Part shown: positions 36,929 through 45,962 of the stretch, one piece after another
How positions within the stretch are numbered: the stretch's first letter is position 1
Layout of the letters: every line of letters starts with the position of its first letter
DNA from: Neorhodopirellula pilleata
GTDB taxonomy: Bacteria > Planctomycetota > Planctomycetia > Pirellulales > Pirellulaceae
DNA length: 64,000 bases
Assembly (NCBI RefSeq): GCF_007859915.1
Contig: NZ_SJPM01000001.1
Coordinates: 1,271,086-1,335,085 of the forward strand
Reading direction: 5' to 3'
Position numbers and translations under genes: made by a program
The notes under the pieces: model-generated
What the model saw: the letters and a program-made list of their open reading frames with translations, nothing else
Told to the model about the DNA's origin: nothing
Databases searched by the model: none

Positions 36929-38497
36929 TTAGCGTCGCGGCAACCAACCCGCGACCGACGGTTGTTTCTTCAAAGAAATCTCCGATTCGCAGCGAATATC
37001 ACGGTCGTCGGACTGCAACCGGGCAAAGAAAATGACCGAATCACCCTGAGGAACACGATCTTTCCAGCGGATCGGCACCGTCATCGCGTATCCATTGCCT
37101 TGGTTGCCCCGGCTGAGGGTTTCCAGTTCATGAAGCTGTTCAGTACCAAAGTCCCACCGACCCAACTTAGCATCGTCGCCGGTCTTGGTCGGATCCAACG
37201 CGATGATACTCAAGTGAATCGAGCCTTTGGGCAAAGGACGGGTTTTGATCGCGGTTTCTGCCTGAAGACTTTCGGTCGGGTGAATACTGCGGCCCAGGAT
37301 CGCGATCGGATGACCATAAGCATCGTCAGCGCGAACGACCAAATCCACTCCCAAAGACATCGAGGATTCCGACGATTCAGCCGCAGTCGATGTCTCGGCA
37401 TCGTTTGTTCGTACTTGGCTGGAAGTTGAATCGATGCGGATTTTCGTCGGCTGCAGTTCAATCGGCGGCACCGAACCGGCAAGTTGGCCAAGACCGCCGA
37501 GCATCGTTGTGCTCAATGGAAAGTCGATTTTCCCCGGCGGTCCGTCCGGGCGTCCGTTGGGCGCGTTCGGCGGCGTCGGTATGCCGGGTTCGATCGGATC
37601 GATCTTCAGGTCATTGGTGCCCGGTGGCATGGGGCCTCCCGGTGCGGGCAACAGATCCGGAATCATCATCGGCCCAGACGGCTTCCGGGGCGGCGAACCG
37701 GATGAAGACGGATTCGATGGTGGTGATTGCAGTTGTCCTGGGTCCAAGAGCGTGCCCGGGTCAACCAAACCTTCCGAATCCATCTGAGGTCCGGGATCGG
37801 TCAACTTGCCGGGGTCAACTAACGTGCCCGGGTCGACCAGCGCGTCGATATCCGGCAAATCGCCGAAATCTCGGGGCTGGGTAGCCGATTCCGATCCGGG
37901 CTTGGGCGGCTGATCGGTCGACGCGTCCGGCCGTGGCTTGGGAACCGAGGCGGGAGGTGGGGTGTTCGGTGATTTCGGTCCGGGCGGGATCGTTTCGAAG
38001 GAATCCGGCAACGGTACCTTGGATTCGCCGCGACTGCGAAACGCGTCGTCGACCGGGGCGTCGTCGAATCCATGGCCGAGGTCGCCTCCCTGACCCGATC
38101 CACGATACGGCTCCGCCGGAATCAGTGGTCCGTCGGTATTCGAGTTTGGATCAATCAGGTCGCGCAGCCGTCCGCCCCGTCGAGAAGGAGGCGCGTCGTC
38201 GGTCGCGCATTCATCGCTTCGGGCTCGCTCACGACGAAGCTTGTCGATCAGGACACGATTCTCGTAGTCGGCCTCGTAGAGTTGGTCCTCGAGCACCCGA
38301 ACTTCGCGCTGCAGATTCTGTCGATAAAGATCCTCATGAGCCCGGCCGCGACACCCCGACAGAACGACCATCGCCGCCAATCCGCCGCCACCCAAAATCG
38401 CCTTGACGAGGCAGCGGCCGACACCAGCCGACGCGTCGGACGGGCAACGGCCGGCTCGAGCAGGTTCCGGTTCGACAATGAGGAAGGGGCTAATCAA
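36929..38497 (-). CDS. Proline-rich lipoprotein with N-terminal coiled coil
   Basis: 522 codons from a TTG; the true start is unclear. The segment GGGLAAMVVLSGCRGRAHED is a lipoprotein signal with lipobox Cys. A coiled coil follows (LYRQNLQREVRVLEDQLYEA), then a long Pro/Gly/Asp-rich linker with repeats like LVDPGTLVDPGKLTDPGP, and a C-terminal beta-rich domain (residues about 375-520: LGVDLVVRADDAYGHPIAIL). No known domain recognised. First gene of an operon with the secretin-like and MMPL genes; element A sits in the gap after it. It may link the export complex to the envelope. Confidence 0.65.
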   Translation of the reverse strand: MISPFLIVEPEPARAGRCPSDASAGVGRCLVKAILGGGGLAAMVVLSGCRGRAHEDLYRQNLQREVRVLEDQLYEADYENRVLIDKLRRERARSDECATDDAPPSRRGGRLRDLIDPNSNTDGPLIPAEPYRGSGQGGDLGHGFDDAPVDDAFRSRGESKVPLPDSFETIPPGPKSPNTPPPASVPKPRPDASTDQPPKPGSESATQPRDFGDLPDIDALVDPGTLVDPGKLTDPGPQMDSEGLVDPGTLLDPGQLQSPPSNPSSSGSPPRKPSGPMMIPDLLPAPGGPMPPGTNDLKIDPIEPGIPTPPNAPNGRPDGPPGKIDFPLSTTMLGGLGQLAGSVPPIELQPTKIRIDSTSSQVRTNDAETSTAAESSESSMSLGVDLVVRADDAYGHPIAILGRSIHPTESLQAETAIKTRPLPKGSIHLSIIALDPTKTGDDAKLGRWDFGTEQLHELETLSRGNQGNGYAMTVPIRWKDRVPQGDSVIFFARLQSDDRDIRCESEISLKKQPSVAGWLPRR

Positions 38498-38769
38498 GGC
38501 TATGTTCGCGAGGGACCACCAAAGGCCAAATCAAGAAGGCAAAAAGTTTTGTAAATTCAGCTCAAGTTGGGGTTATCAAAAGCCGACAACAGGTGTCAAC
38601 GGGAACGGGATTCAATAATTTTTGCATTTCCTCAGCGGCCAACGCCCTTGACGCCTCGGAACTCTGCTCGATAAACTCTGCCCCTCACGCGACCGAAGAT
38701 GTCCGCGTACCACGAAACGGCCCCACCCAGAGCCGATTCGTCGATCCTTTACCGGATCTACCCATCTAA

Positions 38770-38832
<63 letters not shown>

Positions 38833-38842
<10 letters not shown>

Positions 38843-39786
38843 CTATCGGGGACAAGAAGCCCTTCGGCGAGTACGTCGAAGGGCTTTCTTATTGTGGGGA
38901 CTAGAGTTACGTCATCGAGTCGGCAGTTCAACCAGACGATTTCAAGGATCTGACGTTTTTCATCGTATTCCGCTGTAAGCCATTTCTGGCTAAGGGTTTG
39001 AGAAAGTTCAAACACCCTTGATGCAAGTTCCGCGTTTTCGTCGCGTGTACGGTTTAAGGCTTCGAGTTGCAGCACGATGGAAGCGTGCCGGTCTCGGAGT
39101 TCCGTGTTCTTTTTTGCGAACGTATCGTCGTCAATCTGACCGTCGATTCGCAGGTTCAAAAGACGATCCTGCTGGTCGGCAAGTAACGTCGATTGACGTT
39201 GAAGCTCCGAACGCATGCCTCGCGTTTCTGCTTGGGCATCCTTGGTTTTTGAGGCGAGTACGGCCCGGAACCAGTCACGAATGCTATCGTCCTCGATACG
39301 GATTTTGTCGAAGAAGGCCAGCACCTGAGCATCGAAGTCTTCTTCTTTGATTCTCGTGCGGGGATGCCCCGGCTTGTTGTACTTGGTGCAGCGGTAATAG
39401 ATGTATTCGCGTGGTCCGCTTTTCGTTTGCTTGGTTTTGATCTCACCAGTGATCTTGTGGCCGCAGAAGTCGCAATCGATGAGGTCGCCCGCGAACGTGA
39501 GCGTGTGAGTGACCTGCTGTCGGTTTCCAAGTAACGTCTGAACGCGATCCCAAGTGGTTCGGTCAATCAAAACGTCATGCTTGCCCGGAAACCAGTTTCC
39601 CTTGTACCGAATCTCGCCGATGTAGGCTCGATCGTTGAGCATGTTGTGGACTGACGTGCGTTTCCAATCTGGATTGTCTGCACGGTAAATGACACCTTCG
39701 TTCTTGAATCGTTTGACGATTCCATCAAGCGTGCAATTGCCGTAGGCGTAGAGTTGAAAGATGTAGCGGACGTTGGCCGCTTGCAT
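38833..39786 (-). pseudogene. Large serine recombinase lacking its catalytic domain
   Basis: 317 codons in frame from ATG 39786. Residues about 1-85 match the 'Recombinase' DNA-binding domain (VRYIFQLYAYGNCTLDGIV; NMLNDRAYIGEIRYKGNW). A zinc ribbon follows (CDFCGHKITGE ... YYRCTKYNKPGHP), then a long coiled coil and a C-terminal EIVWLNCRL segment. The N-terminal resolvase domain with the catalytic serine (about 150-200 residues) is missing: upstream sequence is a JAB/RadC-like fragment in another frame. The stop codon lies inside the tRNA-Ala gene. Probably the remains of an integrase that inserted at this tRNA. Confidence 0.88.
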
Positions 39787-39988
39787 AGCAGACCACTGTG
39801 GAAGTCGCGTCCAAGTAGATTACCACCACATGTTCACGGCTATTGTCCGTGAGTACAGTCCTGACAAACTCCGCGACTTGATGTGGTTCGGTGAAGGAAG
39901 ATCTCATTTCTTGAGTGGTTCGATAATTGACGATCACCTCTCGGATGTGCGTTTCCTCAATATCAGGTTTCGTTTCAAGTACATTCAT
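39725..39988 (-). pseudogene. 5' fragment of a RadC-like JAB-domain gene, fused out of frame to the recombinase
   Basis: ATG 39988 is preceded by AGAGGA. The product MNVLETKPDIEETHIREV continues VNYRTTQEMRSSFTEPHQVA and EFVRTVLTDNSREHVVVIYL, which resembles the start of the RadC JAB (MPN) domain family often found on mobile elements. After VVIYLDATSTVV the similarity stops, and the recombinase begins in another frame at about 39786-39830. The metal-binding part of JAB is lost. The remaining codons to 39725 are antisense-like. Confidence 0.55.
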
Positions 39989-40114
39989 ATATCCTCTGTT
40001 TTGAAAATCGCAGGCAACTCGGCAGGTTGCAGCGTTGGTTTTTCCATTCGTAGTGCCCGCCGCTGGCGAATTCAGCAGACACGGCAAGTCAAGGTGGAGC
40101 CTCGGCCTCTTCAA

Positions 40115-40453
40115 CTCAACAGCCGGCCGAGCAGCAGCGGCTCGCTATAAGCGAACGCGGACCTTGACGCCGTGATATGATCAGGACTCCCAAGGCGGGG
40201 ACCTCTGCATTCGGCCATTGTCTGCGTTAGGGATGTGCAGGGGCGTAAGCGTCCGCACGGACCGAGCGTTTAGCGAAGCCCGTAGCAGCCCGGCCCGCAA
40301 GGGAAACGCCCGAGAATCACATTTCCTTTCACCAGAGAACTGCTTGCGCCAGTAAAATGAACTGCGGCTAATCGTGGTTTGGAATGGCTCGCCAACGTAA
40401 TGTGACAGCAACGAACGTTGGGGATCACGGCAGTCGCAGGACGCAATTGCATT
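40115..40453. other. Gene-free stretch
   Basis: About 340 bases between the JAB fragment and the DHFR-like gene. It has a small inverted repeat (GCCGGCCGAGC...GCGGCTCGC near 40122-40142) and a GC-rich stretch (40220-40320), but no coding region, RNA gene or clear attC site. The promoter for the minus-strand RadC-like fragment must lie near 40000-40050. Confidence 0.4.
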
Positions 40454-41008
40454 TTAGTCGCGTCGGTAGTGCATGGCGACCGCGCCGTTTCGGAGCGGCG
40501 TCGCAGAGATTAACTCGAGCCGTCGCGTACTGGTTAGCCCGCTCTGATATAGGGTCGGGCCGTGGCCGGCGATCACAGGATGTACGAGGAATTTGTACTC
40601 GTCTATCAGTTCCAGACGGTCCAACTCCGTCGCAAGCTTGCCGCTGCCGAGAATCACGCCGGCTGGGGTTGCGTCCTTGAGTTTTTGCACGCCCATCCGC
40701 AGGTCGCCAGCGATGTGGTGGCTGTTGGTCCAAGGGAAGTCCTTTCGCGTCGATGACACAACATACTTCGGCTTGGCCTCCAGACTGACAGCCCACTCGC
40801 GGATTGCTGGCGGCACTTCCACGTCACCGCGGGCGACGGAGGGCCAGTAACTCTCCATCATCTCGTAGGTGACGCGGCCCCACAGCATTGCCCCGCCCTC
40901 CTCCAAAAGGCGAGTGAAGAAGCCATTTGTTTCGTCGTCAACGATTCCCTTTTGGTGGTCGACACAGCCGTCCAAGGTGACGTTGATGCTGAAGGTTAAG
41001 ATGCCCAC
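40454..41008 (-). CDS. Dihydrofolate-reductase-family protein (RibD C-terminal type)
   Basis: 184 residues from GTG 41008, with a strong Shine-Dalgarno (GGAGGAGA) upstream. It matches the stand-alone DHFR-like/RibD-C family (PF01872): TFSINVTLDGCVDHQKGIVD, AMLWGRVTYEMMESYWPS, AGVILGSGKLATELDRLEL and EYKFLVHPVIAGHGPTLYQS. The fold binds NADPH and reduces a pterin-like or unknown substrate. Cytoplasmic. Last gene of a run of small same-strand genes (YCII, DoxX, VOC), five bases after the tandem YCII gene; together they look like a co-transcribed detoxification or stress cassette. Confidence 0.85.
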   Translation of the reverse strand: MGILTFSINVTLDGCVDHQKGIVDDETNGFFTRLLEEGGAMLWGRVTYEMMESYWPSVARGDVEVPPAIREWAVSLEAKPKYVVSSTRKDFPWTNSHHIAGDLRMGVQKLKDATPAGVILGSGKLATELDRLELIDEYKFLVHPVIAGHGPTLYQSGLTSTRRLELISATPLRNGAVAMHYRRD

Positions 41009-41013
41009 GGTAG

Positions 41014-41787
41014 CTAGTCTCCTCCGAATTTGTTTTGACGGCTTGAGGGCAAGGGAAAGAGCGGACGAATCTCAGCCGTCCCTCGTAGTGACCCCGGAAT
41101 TCTGGCGGCGATGGCGATGGCCTCGTCGAGGTTTGCAACACGAATCAGGAAATAGCCGCCGAGTTGTTCTTTTGTTTCGGGAAAAGGACCATCGACAACC
41201 GCTCGACTTCCGTTGCGAATCCGCACACAGGTCGCGGTCTCTGGCGACTGAAGAGGCGCTGCCGAAACGAATTGCCCGTTCGCGTGCAGTTGATGGCAGA
41301 GGTCGACCGACTCCGCCAGTGCGGGTGCGTGTTCTTCGGGCGGCCAAGCCCCTTCCTCGGCATACATCAGCAGGATGTAGTCCTTCGGTTTTTCCGCATC
41401 GGATGGAGGACGTTGGCTTGCGTCTCCCTCCGGGAGCGACAACGAATCGGGTAACGAGAGAAGCGGTCTTATCTCGACTGTTCCTTTCATAGCTGGCGGC
41501 AACTTGCTGGCGATTTCGATCGCTTCGTCGCGGTCGCCAACGTCAATGATGTAATATCCGCCAAGTTGTTCGGTCGTTTCCGCATACGGGCCGTCAGTGA
41601 TCTGACGTTGACCATTCCGAACACGAACACATGTCGCCGCCGTGACCGAATACAAGGGAGAAGAGGCAATGCACTTTCCTTGTACAGCCAAACCATCGCG
41701 AATGCTCATGGATTCGAGCATACACTCAGTGCGTTCGTCCTCGCTCCAACAATCCTCGGCTCCATACATAAGCAGCATGTATTTCAT
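41014..41787 (-). CDS. Tandem YCII/DGPF-domain protein
   Basis: 257 residues with two copies of the YCII-related (DGPF) fold, about residues 1-110 (KYMLLMYGAEDCWSEDERTE; ITDGPYAETTEQLGGYYIID) and 135-245 (DYILLMYAEEGAWPPEEHAP; VVDGPFPETKEQLGGYFLIR). DGPF proteins are small ferredoxin-like enzymes of largely unknown chemistry, often encoded next to ECF sigma factors. A two-domain version suggests gene duplication and fusion. ATGA overlap with the DoxX-like gene upstream indicates coupling. Confidence 0.88.
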   Translation of the reverse strand: MKYMLLMYGAEDCWSEDERTECMLESMSIRDGLAVQGKCIASSPLYSVTAATCVRVRNGQRQITDGPYAETTEQLGGYYIIDVGDRDEAIEIASKLPPAMKGTVEIRPLLSLPDSLSLPEGDASQRPPSDAEKPKDYILLMYAEEGAWPPEEHAPALAESVDLCHQLHANGQFVSAAPLQSPETATCVRIRNGSRAVVDGPFPETKEQLGGYFLIRVANLDEAIAIAARIPGSLRGTAEIRPLFPLPSSRQNKFGGD

Positions 41788-42203
41788 GTTTTGCTCACCA
41801 CTGCTTCACTATTGGCCGCTGGGCGGGAGTCTGTTCCAAACGCCAACTTGAAAATTTCTGGTCGGCGTAATGCGAGTCCGACCCACGCAATTACCCCAAC
41901 GATTACCGGAAAGTACCACGGTTCGCCAACGCGAAAGTGAGTGAGGACGGCTCCACCGAGGTACCCTGTCATCAAGATTGCTCCCAGAAACGAGGTACGC
42001 GGGATCAGGTAAATCAGAGTCACCGTGATCTCCAGCACTGCGATTGTGGGGAGCAAATCAAGTGGCAGCCCGAGTTTGGCCATCATCTCATTCTTACCGG
42101 GGAAGTCGGTGAACTTTGGAACGCCGCTGGCACCGATCATGAACAGACCGACAAGTGCGGTAAGCACCCAGCCAGTGATCCTCGCTTTTTTTGATTCACG
42201 CAT
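41784..42203 (-). CDS. DoxX-like membrane protein
   Basis: 139 residues with four hydrophobic segments (ITGWVLTALVGLFMIGASGV; LPTIAVLEITVTLIYLI; FLGAILMTGYLGGAVLTHF; FPVIVGVIAWVGLALR), matching the DoxX-like family (PF13564). The function is uncertain; relatives of DoxX are thiosulfate:quinone-oxidoreductase subunits or redox-stress proteins. It is in the inner membrane and forms a coupled pair with the downstream tandem YCII gene. Confidence 0.85.
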   Translation of the reverse strand: MRESKKARITGWVLTALVGLFMIGASGVPKFTDFPGKNEMMAKLGLPLDLLPTIAVLEITVTLIYLIPRTSFLGAILMTGYLGGAVLTHFRVGEPWYFPVIVGVIAWVGLALRRPEIFKLAFGTDSRPAANSEAVVSKT

Positions 42204-42244
42204 ATGATAGTTCCTTTGATTGTTTGTTAGGTTTCATGTCCTCG

Positions 42245-42649
42245 CTACTCCTGCATCCCGCTTAGATCCATCCACATCATTTCCCAAACGTGACCGTCCA
42301 AGTCAGCCAAATTACGGTTGTACATGAAGCCCAAATCCTGCGTTGGATTGATGTCGGCAGTGCCACCGTTCTTCGCCGCCAACTCGTTTAGTTTGTCCAC
42401 CGCTTCCCGATCATCGCATGATAGAGCCAGCATCACTTCGCTGGAATCCGTTGAAGGGATTGGGCGACTGGTAAAAGTCCGCCATTTCTCGTGAGTCAAC
42501 AACATGACGTGAATTGACTCGCTCCACACCATGCACGCGGCTGTTTCATCAGTGAACTGCGGATTATTCTCGAATCCCAGTGCCTCATAGAAGGCCATTG
42601 ATGCCTTCAGGTCAGCGACAGGTAAATTTACGAAAATCATTTTTGACAT
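42245..42649 (-). CDS. VOC (glyoxalase/bleomycin-resistance-like) protein
   Basis: 134 residues with the VOC beta-alpha-beta-beta-beta fold: MIFVNLPVADLKASMAFYEA, LGFENNPQF, HVMLLTHEKW and DLDGHVWEMMWMDLS. The last metal-ligand Glu position (VWEMMW) is kept. Members are metal-dependent lyases or isomerases, dioxygenases or antibiotic-binding proteins. Close homologues (PhnB-like, DUF1801 neighbours) have unknown substrates. Same strand as, and 42 bases upstream of, the DoxX gene. Confidence 0.88.
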   Translation of the reverse strand: MSKMIFVNLPVADLKASMAFYEALGFENNPQFTDETAACMVWSESIHVMLLTHEKWRTFTSRPIPSTDSSEVMLALSCDDREAVDKLNELAAKNGGTADINPTQDLGFMYNRNLADLDGHVWEMMWMDLSGMQE

Positions 42650-42901
42650 TTGTTTCTCCCAAAAGATTAAGTTGTTCTGTTCTATTTAATCAGTAGTCGA
42701 ATGGCCCACATACAAATCGACACAGAGTTGAGACTTTATTTGTCCCTGAAGCTTACACCGATATTGAGTTGACCGGCCTACCCTCGCAATCGGCTCTACT
42801 CTGTCGCTCTTGCAGAATGTTCGCAATTAGACAGCATCTTTCGCCGGTCGCTTTTCTGCATTCGGAAATAGCTTCAGGTAGTTGTGGCTCTCGTAAGAAG
42901 T
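42650..42901. other. Intergenic gap in the small-gene cluster
   Basis: About 250 bases between the SRPBCC and VOC genes. AT-rich at 42660-42760; I see no hairpin, small gene or integron attC. It may hold a promoter for the VOC-DoxX-YCII-DHFR run. Confidence 0.4.
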
Positions 42902-43360
42902 TCAAGCACCTTCTGGAATTTCCGGCTCGACAAGATTCGCCAGTTGCAATAGCGACTCCTGCCACCCGAGGTAACACATCTCAGTCGGAATCACATCGGG
43001 AATTCCTTCCTGCACGACACTGATTTCGGTCCCGCATAACACCTCACGAAGAGTGATGGTGTTCGTCATTTCGCCGGGCAGTCCGGGAGCGTCGAACTTA
43101 GTCGTGTATCGGATCAATTCGCCCGGCGTGAGTTCGACGTAATTGGCAGTAAATGAGTGGGCATTGCCGGTTCCAAAATTTGTGAACGACATCCGATAGC
43201 CGCCTCCGACTTTCGCGTCTATTTCATGGACCTTGCCGGTGAATCCGTAAGGCGGGAGCCATCGAGCCAGCGCATCGGGGTCGAGGAAGGCCTTGTAAAT
43301 TCGCTCCGCAGGGGCACGAAGAACTCGGTGAAGCTTGACGGTGTTTTTTGAATCGGTCAT
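42902..43360 (-). CDS. SRPBCC / AHSA1-family protein
   Basis: 152 residues of the START-like AHSA1 fold: VKLHRVLRAPAERIYKAFLD, LARWLPPYGFTGKVHEID, GGYRMSFTNFGTG and a C-terminal CYLGWQESLLQLANLVEPEI. This domain forms a helix-grip pocket for hydrophobic ligands; bacterial members are common beside DGPF, VOC and ECF genes, functions mostly unknown. The start at ATG 43360 fits the family N-terminus. About 147 bases upstream lies the truncated YCII gene. Confidence 0.88.
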   Translation of the reverse strand: MTDSKNTVKLHRVLRAPAERIYKAFLDPDALARWLPPYGFTGKVHEIDAKVGGGYRMSFTNFGTGNAHSFTANYVELTPGELIRYTTKFDAPGLPGEMTNTITLREVLCGTEISVVQEGIPDVIPTEMCYLGWQESLLQLANLVEPEIPEGA

Positions 43361-43507
43361 GGAGTGTTTTCCTCAAAGTAATAGTTGTTTATGGTTAGTC
43401 GAACGAACATCGCTGAAATCGACATCTCTGTCAAATTTTATGCCAAAATCAGTCTTCTGGGCCGATGAATGGCAATTTGAACCCTACCTCCATTCCTCTA
43501 CAAGTCT

Positions 43508-43825
43508 TCATTTCCGCTCATCGTTAGCCGCTTGATGTTTCTCAAACATTCGGCTAACTCCTTCATCAGCGGCGCGAATTTCAAACGGCCCAGCTTTCAG
43601 ACCAGGATGCGTCGACATCAGAGCAATCGCGTGGTTCAAATCGCGAGCTTCCAGTACGTTGAATCCGGCGAGGACTTCCTTTGTTTCGGCGTACGGACCG
43701 TCTTTGACATCGACCGCCCCGTCCTTCAGTCGCAGCGTGGCAGTATTGCGACTCGAATCGAGCGCTTCGCCACCTAACACGTGCCCACGACGATGCAGAT
43801 CGTTGTGGTAGTTAACGCACTCGCA
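43508..43825 (-). pseudogene. YCII/DGPF-domain protein missing its N-terminus
   Basis: The frame continues upstream of the apparent GTG 43780 as [13 protein letters not shown], typical YCII sequence, and is then cut at about 43825 where the RND pump gene takes over on the same strand in another frame. The kept part has [10 protein letters not shown], the [19 protein letters not shown] motif and the C-terminal [13 protein letters not shown]. Missing: the first strand and helix (about 25-30 residues). Probably non-functional. Confidence 0.75.
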
Positions 43826-45962
43826 ATTGCACTTCGTGGCGGCCTCGTTGAAGTCGCATGGCTTCTTCGCCGTAATAGGACGCTCGCACGGTACTGGAAA
43901 GTTCGGCCAGCGATACGCCCATCGCCTTGGCGTCTTCTTTGATTTGTAGGCGGTATTCCCATTTTCCGGGCCGTCCGCCTGCGGTTACGTCGTGAACGCC
44001 GGGGTACTTTTCTAGTTGCTCAACGCAGGCCGTGACGGCGGCTTCGAGTTGCGGAATGTCTTCGCTGCGAGCCAGCAGTGAGAATTCAATCGGCAACCCG
44101 GCCAGACCGCGTGGTCCGGAACCGAACGAGACAATATCGGCTCCCAGAAAGTCGCCCGCCTTCTTTCGCCAGCGTTGCACGAACTCCTGGCTGGTGAGTT
44201 GTCGATCGCCGACTTCGATCAACTGCACTGTCAAGCTGCCGACGTGGCTACCCGATGAAACATCGCCGTCGGTGCTGGCTCCGTAGCCGACCGTTCGATG
44301 CAGTGCGCTGACGACGCCATCGGGATTTTGTGTCAGTCCTTCGTCAATGGATTCCTGATTGATCTGCTGAACAGCTTTTTCGAGCCATCTGGTGGCTTCG
44401 TCCGCGATGCGTTCCGGAGTGCCGTCCGGGAAAGCGATCATGACGGTGCAGAAGTTGGAATCGATCTGCGGCAAAACGATGTAAGGAACGATACCGCTGC
44501 GAATTGTGCCGACGGTCACCATCAAAAGCGTGATCGCACAGCAAACGACGAGCGCCGGAAATCGCAGCGAGAGTCTGAGTGAGGGCAAATACAGTTTTTC
44601 GATAAACACATTCAGGACGGAGGAGACAACTCGATTGATGTATTGAATGCCGACCGCCAGAAACCGAAACGGACGGAACAACCATGTCGCCGTTCGCATT
44701 CCCGCTCCATCTTTGTGGGCGAGGTGCGAGGGCAGAACGGTGAGTGCTTCGGCGAGTGAAAACAGCAGGATCGCGATCATCGCGAACGGCAGGACTTCTG
44801 TAAATCTCGCCAGTCGTCCGGTCATGAACAGCATCGGCAGAAATGCGAGAATCGTGGTGAGTACGCTGGTGACTACCGATGGCATAACTTCGACAGTGCC
44901 GTCGATCGCCGCGTCGCGAAGTGACTTGCCCATTTGACGGTGCACGTAAATGTTCTCTCCGATCACGATCGCATCGTCGACCATGATGCCCAACGCAATC
45001 AGAAAGGCGAACATTGACGTCATGTTCAACGTTTGATCGGAAAAGTACATCACCGCCAATGCACCGGCGATGGATAATGGGATGCCCATCGACACCCATA
45101 TCGCCAAACGCAATTCCAGGAACAGCGTCAGCAAAACGAACACCAGCAGCAAGCCCTGCCAGCCGTTTTTGACCAGCAGCAAGAGTCGAGCTTTCACGTC
45201 ATCGGTGCGATCGCGGAAATAGATGAGTTCGTAACCAGGAGGTGCGTCGTAGTTGTCAACAAATTGTTTGACAGCGTCCCCCACATTGATGATGTCTTCT
45301 GTTTTGGCCGAGTCGATTTGCACGGCCAAGCCGGGGCGTCCGTTGATGCGACTGATCGCGGAATCGTCGGTGAATTCGTCACGGACCTCGCCAAGATCAC
45401 CGATGGTCAGGACGACTCCGCCAGCGTCTTTGATCAGTGGAATCGCAGCGATCGTTGACCCGGTCGACTGCCGATTGCTGCCTCGCAGAAGAATGTCCTG
45501 CGATGACGTCTTCAGCGTTCCTCCCGGGACTTCGATGTTTTCGGAGCGGACGACTTCGGCAACCTGCGACAGCGTTAGGTTGTATTGGCGAAGCACGTCT
45601 TCATTGATTTCGACGTCGATTTGGTAGTCGGGAACTCCAACGACTTCCGCTTGCGAAACATCGTCTCTTAGAAGAACCTCATCGCGAACTTTTTCGGCCA
45701 GTTCACGCAGGGCCAGGCTTGCCTGAACGGAATCATCGTCTGGTCCCACGACGCCGATGCTGAGTGCGGTTGTGCGTGGTTGCTGACGCTGAACGACGGG
45801 TTGTTCGGCGAGTGCAGGGAAGCTCGGGATATTGTCGACTCGCGAACGGACTTCGCCGAGGATTTCCTGCACGTCCGCTTCGTCGACGCCAGAATCTAAT
45901 TCGACCATGACATTGCCAGCGCCTTCGCGAGCAACCGACGTGATCCGGTAAACGCCGGTCAC
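43812..45962 (-). pseudogene. RND efflux pump (HAE1/AcrB-like) truncated at both ends
   Basis: 716 codons of an inner-membrane RND multidrug pump of about 1050. It starts inside the first porter domain (VYRITSVAREGAGNVMVELD), lacking about 70 N-terminal residues including the first helix. It keeps the first helix bundle (WVSMGIPLSIAGALAVMYF) with the essential GIMVDDAIVIGENIYVHRQM motif, the second exported part, and stops at [17 protein letters not shown], short of the second helix bundle (about 300 residues). Its apparent GTG start overlaps the adaptor gene's stop by four bases. Not expected to work. Confidence 0.88.

Noticed and set aside
42753..43023. Short frames on both strands near the SRPBCC 3' end
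   Set aside because: No ribosome binding site or domain; they partly overlap the real gene.
40115..43507. Integron cassette array with attC sites
   Set aside because: Small same-strand genes suggest it, but no pair of core sites (RYYYAAC / GTTRRRY) bracketing an inverted repeat was found in the gaps, and there is no integrase of the IntI type.
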